Below are positions 30,447-33,504 of a stretch of DNA of 33,504 nucleotides, one piece after another. The notes under the pieces are model-generated. The model saw nothing but the letters and a program-made list of their open reading frames with translations. It was not told the origin of the DNA and searched no databases. A program made the translations under genes and the position numbers. Each line of letters starts with the position of its first letter. The stretch's first letter is position 1. Source of the stretch: Vulcanimicrobiota bacterium (GTDB taxonomy: Bacteria > Vulcanimicrobiota > Vulcanimicrobiia > Vulcanimicrobiales > Vulcanimicrobiaceae); assembly GCA_030041115.1 (NCBI GenBank), contig JASHOM010000089.1, positions 1 to 33,504 on the forward strand, written 5' to 3'.

Positions 30447-30773
30447 TTAGCTGGCTTTCTGCTTCCGATCGATTGCGGCGCGCTTGCCCTCTTCGATGAG
30501 CTGTTTGACTTTTTGGCCACCCTTTTGGCCGATGCGTTCGTAGAAGTTCGGGCCATAGCGATCACGCGTGGCTTCGCCGCCCTTCTTTCCACCCTTCTTG
30601 CCGATCTGCTCGTAGAACTCGTGTCCGTGAGCTTGCTTGGTCGCCAAGCCGCCCTTCCGCCCGATTTCCTCGTAGAACTGGGCGCCGTACTTATGCTTGA
30701 CGGTTTCGCCGCCTTTTTGGCCGGCTTCCCGCACGGACATGCCGCCGCCGCGCCTGTTCTGATCCGATACCAT
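30447..30773 (-). CDS. KGG-repeat general stress protein (GsiB/YciG-like)
   Basis: This 108-residue, very hydrophilic protein has repeated units of about 22 residues: GQKGGETVKHKYGAQFYEEIGRKGG, then HGHEFYEQIGKKGGKKGGEATRDRYG, then PNFYERIGQKGGQKVK. The YGxxFYExIGxKGG pattern is that of the KGG family (PF10685), known from Bacillus GsiB and E. coli YciG. These are stress-induced hydrophilins thought to protect during desiccation or osmotic stress. ATG 30773 is preferred over the track's GTG 30782, because AGGTGA overlaps that GTG and sits five bases before the ATG. A leader hairpin and a TGTAAT -10 candidate lie upstream. Confidence 0.9.
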   Translation of the reverse strand: MVSDQNRRGGGMSVREAGQKGGETVKHKYGAQFYEEIGRKGGLATKQAHGHEFYEQIGKKGGKKGGEATRDRYGPNFYERIGQKGGQKVKQLIEEGKRAAIDRKQKAS

Positions 30774-30794
30774 CTTTTTCACCTATTTTCTCGC

Positions 30795-30810
30795 GCCGCC
30801 GTGAGGCGGC
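30795..30810 (-). promoter_or_regulatory. Leader hairpin upstream of the KGG gene
   Basis: GCCGCC and GGCGGC pair perfectly around a four-base loop, about 21 bases before ATG 30773 and just before the ribosome binding site. If transcribed from the TGTAAT candidate it would sit in the 5' leader and could modulate translation or mRNA stability. The ribosome binding site itself is not in the stem. Confidence 0.4.
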
Positions 30811-30825
30811 AAGCTTGCTCCATCC

Positions 30826-30831
30826 ATTACA
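30826..30831 (-). promoter_or_regulatory. Candidate -10 element of the KGG gene
   Basis: TGTAAT (one mismatch to TATAAT) is read on the minus strand about 52 bases before the KGG start. No good -35 hexamer lies at 16-18 bases, so either an alternative sigma factor or a weak promoter is possible. The surrounding 141-base gap (30774-30914) holds no gene. Confidence 0.3.
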
Positions 30832-30914
30832 ACGCAGGTTGAGGGCCGAAAGTTTGGGCTGAAGGTTGGGGCATGATGAGAATAGGCTGATTCGGGAAGG
30901 AAGGCAACCGGCCC

Positions 30915-31364
30915 CTAGAACACACGTTTGGTGTCGAGCAGGATCGTAACCGGCCCGGTGTTGATCAGTTCGACCTCCATCTGCGCGCCGAACTCCCCGT
31001 AAGCCACCGGGACTGCCGACGCTTCGAGGGTCCGGCCCGTCAACTCGTAGAGGCTGCGTGCTTGCGGCTCCTTCGCGGCGGCGATGAAGGATGGTCGCCG
31101 GCCGTGGCGGGCATCGCCGTGCAGCGTGAACTGCGACACCAGCAGCACCGCACCGCCGGTCTCCAGCACGCAGCGATTCATGAGACCACGCTCATCGGCA
31201 AAGATCCGCAGTCGGGCGACCCGTTCCGCCATGACGCGCGCGTCGCGCGCATCGTCGTCCGTGCCGACGCTCACGAGCACGAGCAGACCGGCGCCGATCG
31301 CGCCGACGACCCTCTCGCCGGCGCGGACGCGCGCGCCGGAGACGCGCTGAACGACGGCGCGCAT
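30915..31364 (-). CDS. dtd: D-aminoacyl-tRNA deacylase
   Basis: This 149-residue protein has the two DTD signatures: VSQFTLHGD in the middle (family SQFTLxxD) and NTGPVTILLDT near the C-terminus (NxGPVT). The start MRAVVQRVSGARVRAGERVVGAIG is also typical. It removes D-amino acids (and glycine from mischarged tRNA-Ala) from tRNAs, a proofreading step in trans. The start ATG overlaps the proline dehydrogenase stop in TGATG, so the two genes are translationally coupled. Confidence 0.96.
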   Translation of the reverse strand: MRAVVQRVSGARVRAGERVVGAIGAGLLVLVSVGTDDDARDARVMAERVARLRIFADERGLMNRCVLETGGAVLLVSQFTLHGDARHGRRPSFIAAAKEPQARSLYELTGRTLEASAVPVAYGEFGAQMEVELINTGPVTILLDTKRVF

Positions 31365-32236
31365 CAGCGCGAGAAGATCGACGAGAGCGCGAAGAGCGCG
31401 TTCTCGCGCCGCTCGAGCACGCGCCGGTAGAAATAGCCCGCCCAGTGGGTTCCGAACGGAACGTAGACGCGCAAGCGGTAACCCTCGGCGACGATCGCGC
31501 GCTGAACGTGCGGCCGGCAGCCGTAGAGCATTTGGAACTCGAAGCGGCCCGCGGCGATGCCCCGGTCGCCGGCGAACTGCTTCACTGCGGCGATCAGGCG
31601 ATGGTCGTGCGTGGCGATTCCCGGATAGGTGCCGCGGGCGAGCAGCTCGCGGGCGAGCTCGAGATAGTGCGCGCGAATCTCGGGCATGCGCTTATAGGCG
31701 ATCTCCGGCGGCTCGTTGTAAGCGCCCTTGCAAAGCCGGACGCGGGCGCCGATCTCGATTGCCCGCGCAACGTCCCCGGCCGTGCGCTTCAAGTACGCTT
31801 GAAGGACCGGCCCGACGTTCTTGTGCCCGGCGAAAGCCCGCTCGAAGACCCGCAACGTCGCCTCGAGAACCGCCGACCCCTCCATGTCGATTCGTACGAA
31901 CGGGTCGGCGTTGCGGGCCGCGCGCTCGACGATCGCGACGAGATTATCGAGGGCTAGACCTTCATCGAAGAGCAGCCCCATCGCGGTGAGCTTTACCGAG
32001 ACGTTCGAGTCGACGCCGCCGGCTGCGATCGCGTCGAGCATCTCGATGTAGACGTCGCGCTGGCGCAGTGCGGCATCGCGCTCGCCTACGTCTTCGCCTA
32101 AAAAATCGAGCGTGGCCGAGATCCCGTGGGCGTTCAAGGCGCGGACCGCTCGAATCGCCGAATCGATTCGTTCGCCCGCGACGAAACGCCGAGCGAGGAA
32201 GTAAAAGTTCCGCTGTATGGCCGCTCGACCGTTCAC
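31364..32236 (-). CDS. Proline dehydrogenase (monofunctional)
   Basis: GTG 32236 gives 290 residues beginning NGRAAIQRNFYFLARRFVAGE, where RFVAGE is the usual N-terminal motif of small bacterial PRODH. The flavin TIM-barrel motifs follow: TLDFLGEDV, SVKLTAMG, VRIDMEGSA, VRLCKGAYNEP, GIATHDHRLI, FEFQMLYG, and the substrate-binding C-terminus LRVYVPFGTHWAGYFYRRVLE. It oxidises proline to pyrroline-5-carboxylate using FAD and passes electrons to the quinone pool. No P5C dehydrogenase is adjacent. AGGA lies eight bases before the GTG; the track's start (32464) runs far into the divergent gene and is rejected. Confidence 0.92.
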   Translation of the reverse strand: MNGRAAIQRNFYFLARRFVAGERIDSAIRAVRALNAHGISATLDFLGEDVGERDAALRQRDVYIEMLDAIAAGGVDSNVSVKLTAMGLLFDEGLALDNLVAIVERAARNADPFVRIDMEGSAVLEATLRVFERAFAGHKNVGPVLQAYLKRTAGDVARAIEIGARVRLCKGAYNEPPEIAYKRMPEIRAHYLELARELLARGTYPGIATHDHRLIAAVKQFAGDRGIAAGRFEFQMLYGCRPHVQRAIVAEGYRLRVYVPFGTHWAGYFYRRVLERRENALFALSSIFSR

Positions 32237-32330
32237 GTTAACGGTCCTATACCCGATCGTGCTCCCCGCTTCCCTACCACGGCCGCCGAGCCAGGCTTCC
32301 CGGCAGCCCGGTAGAATGCCCCCGACGCTC

Positions 32331-33119
32331 ATGACGCACACGGTGATGAACGCGCCCCAGGCGCGGTTGGAGCTGCTGATCGTTGCGGTCGTCATCGCGC
32401 TCGTGGTCGCGCTCCACGCCGTATTGCGGCGCATCGTCCGGACCGATACGTTGCGCCGGCACAACGACGTTGCCGGGTATCTTTTCTCGGCAATCGGCGT
32501 GCTCTACGCGGTGGTGCTGGGCTTCGTCGTCGTCGTGGTGTGGGAAAAATACGACTCGACGGTCGCAAACGTCGAGGACGAGGTTTCGGCGGCTTCCGAC
32601 CTCTACCACGCGGTCGCCGGCTACCCGCCGCTCTTGCAGCGCCGGATCCGTGGCGATCTGCGCGAATACGCGGCGGCAGTCATTCGGGTCGAATGGCCGG
32701 CGATGATGCGCGACGCGCCCGTCCCCGACGACGCCTCGAAGCTGCTCGAAGACGCCGCCTATCGCGTGGCGACGTTTTCGCCGAGAAACGCCGAGGAGTC
32801 CGACGCGCAGCAAGCGGCGACCGCTCAAGTGCTGCGCGTCTTCGACGCTCGACGGCAGCGCCTGGTTCAAGCGGCGCCTTTGGTGCCGTCGGTTCTGTGG
32901 TTTTCGTTGATCGTGGGTGCCATGGCCATGATCGCTTTTGCGTATCTCTTCGGCGTGGAAAATCAGCGCACGCAGCTAACCATGACCGGCATCCTGGTCG
33001 GACTCATCGCAATCCTTTTCGTCGTCGTGCATGCCTTCGCCAACCCGTTCTCGGGGTCGGTGCGGATTTCCGACGAGGGCTGGCTGCACTTCACCGCGCA
33101 CGAGCCGCAGATTCGCTGA
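32331..33119 (+). CDS. DUF4239 membrane protein (bestrophin-like)
   Basis: This protein of about 262 residues has two N-terminal membrane helices (LELLIVAVVIALVVALHAVL and LFSAIGVLYAVVLGFVVVVVWEKY), a soluble helical region, and two C-terminal helices (VLWFSLIVGAMAMIAFAYLFGV and MTGILVGLIAILFVVVHAFANPFSG). The sequence GVLYAVVLGFVVVVVWEKY..TVANVEDEVSAASDLY and the closing NPFSGSVRIS are characteristic of the DUF4239 / bestrophin-like family. Its function is unknown. The start could be ATG 32316, 32331 or 32346; TAGAAT at 32312-32317 is a possible -10 box. It is divergent from proline dehydrogenase and convergent with the ABC permease. Confidence 0.82.
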   Translation: MTHTVMNAPQARLELLIVAVVIALVVALHAVLRRIVRTDTLRRHNDVAGYLFSAIGVLYAVVLGFVVVVVWEKYDSTVANVEDEVSAASDLYHAVAGYPPLLQRRIRGDLREYAAAVIRVEWPAMMRDAPVPDDASKLLEDAAYRVATFSPRNAEESDAQQAATAQVLRVFDARRQRLVQAAPLVPSVLWFSLIVGAMAMIAFAYLFGVENQRTQLTMTGILVGLIAILFVVVHAFANPFSGSVRISDEGWLHFTAHEPQIR

Positions 33120-33126
33120 CCCGTTT

Positions 33127-33504
33127 CTAATGGACCATGCCTCGCCGAAGCATCCACGCGGCGGCGAGCACGACGGCTGCGAGGAGAACGAAACCATAGC
33201 AGAGCGCGAGTGCTTCGCGCACGCCCGATGCGGAAAGGGCGACGTAGAGCGCGACGGGGAGGGACGTCGGATGATAGGCGACGATGCTGGTCGCGCCGTA
33301 TTCGCCGATCGCGCGCAACCAGGCGAAGGCGATCCCGGCGCCGATGCTTCCGGCAGCGGCCGGTAGCGCGATGCGCGAAAAGATTCGCCACTCGCCGGCT
33401 CCCAGCGTGCGAGCGGCATCGCCGTAGATCGGATCGAGCGCGCCGAAAGCCGCCGTGGCCGCGATTGCGACGAAGGATCCGGAGACGAAGAACTCGGCGA
33501 CGCC
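33127..33504 (-). CDS. ABC transporter permease, partial (C-terminal part; ModB/CysT-like)
   Basis: The minus-strand frame is open to the window edge (125 residues; N-terminus missing). The EAA loop that contacts the ATPase reads DAARTLGAGEWRIFSRIALPAAAGSIGAG, and is followed by AFAWLRAIGEYGATSIVAYHPTSLPVALYVALS. The pattern GEYGAT...P.SLPVALY is typical of molybdate/tungstate and sulfate permeases (ModB, WtpB, CysT/W), so an oxyanion importer is likely. The substrate cannot be fixed from this fragment. The track lists only its last 63 residues from an internal TTG. Confidence 0.85.
   Translation of the reverse strand, partial: GVAEFFVSGSFVAIAATAAFGALDPIYGDAARTLGAGEWRIFSRIALPAAAGSIGAGIAFAWLRAIGEYGATSIVAYHPTSLPVALYVALSASGVREALALCYGFVLLAAVVLAAAWMLRRGMVH

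Noticed and set aside
32237-32464. N-terminal extension of proline dehydrogenase
   Set aside because: It overlaps the divergent DUF4239 gene start, is Arg/Ser/Thr-rich and does not resemble the PRODH family N-terminus.
1-33504. rRNA, tRNA, insertion sequences, prophage or defence systems
   Set aside because: No gap is large enough for rRNA, no cloverleaf was recognised in the gaps, and no transposase, integrase, terminal inverted repeats or known defence genes are present.

Overview
This window looks like a chromosomal segment of a GC-rich, diderm (two-membrane) bacterium. About nine proteins start with a lipoprotein signal (hydrophobic stretch, then a Leu/Ala-x-Gly/Ala-Cys lipobox), several of them beta-propeller-type surface lipoproteins. 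This style, together with the housekeeping set, suggests Candidatus Eremiobacterota (WPS-2) or a neighbouring poorly cultured phylum such as Dormibacterota. That placement is an inference from gene content and style, not a computed phylogeny. I see 33 protein-coding genes (two cut by the window edges). I see no rRNA, tRNA, CRISPR array or insertion sequence. No stretch longer than about 230 bases lacks a gene.

Layout. Bases 1-4145 hold a secreted-protein block: a glycine-rich lipoprotein, an S53 (sedolisin-type) peptidase lipoprotein and two beta-propeller lipoproteins. Bases 4235-8690 hold an Ogt-type DNA repair methyltransferase, a threonine dehydratase-like enzyme, a family-5 solute-binding lipoprotein and an APC amino-acid permease. 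Bases 8768-12142 hold a small lipoprotein, a cytochrome c lipoprotein, a secreted phosphoesterase (phospholipase C / acid phosphatase family) and an unusual repeat protein with a GDPH motif. Bases 12232-17814 hold prfB with its programmed +1 frameshift, a DUF2079 membrane protein, a family-9 glycosyltransferase, and a YbjQ-like / family-4 uracil-DNA glycosylase / RlmN operon. Bases 17848-19856 hold a TauE/SafE exporter and another propeller-like lipoprotein.

Bases 19954-28200 are the conserved core: glycyl-tRNA synthetase and pyruvate phosphate dikinase (start and stop overlapping), an HD phosphohydrolase on the other strand, then dnaG and rpoD, the familiar macromolecular-synthesis pair. Bases 28213-33504 hold three secreted proteins of unknown function, a KGG-repeat stress protein, dtd coupled to proline dehydrogenase, a DUF4239 membrane protein and the 3' part of an ABC permease.

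Genome style. Genes are packed tightly, and three convergent pairs overlap by exactly four bases at their stop codons. Secreted-protein, rpoD, prfB and KGG genes have clear Shine-Dalgarno sequences, while several others (ogt, the solute-binding protein, dnaG) lack one and have a -10-like hexamer just upstream of the start, hinting at leaderless transcripts. Two + strand secreted-protein genes end in near-identical GC-rich hairpins. The points most worth a second look are the GDPH/octapeptide-repeat protein, the prodomain-less S53 lipoprotein, the recurring terminator hairpin, the KGG leader hairpin with its overlapping downstream frame, and the prfB frameshift that the ORF track misses.
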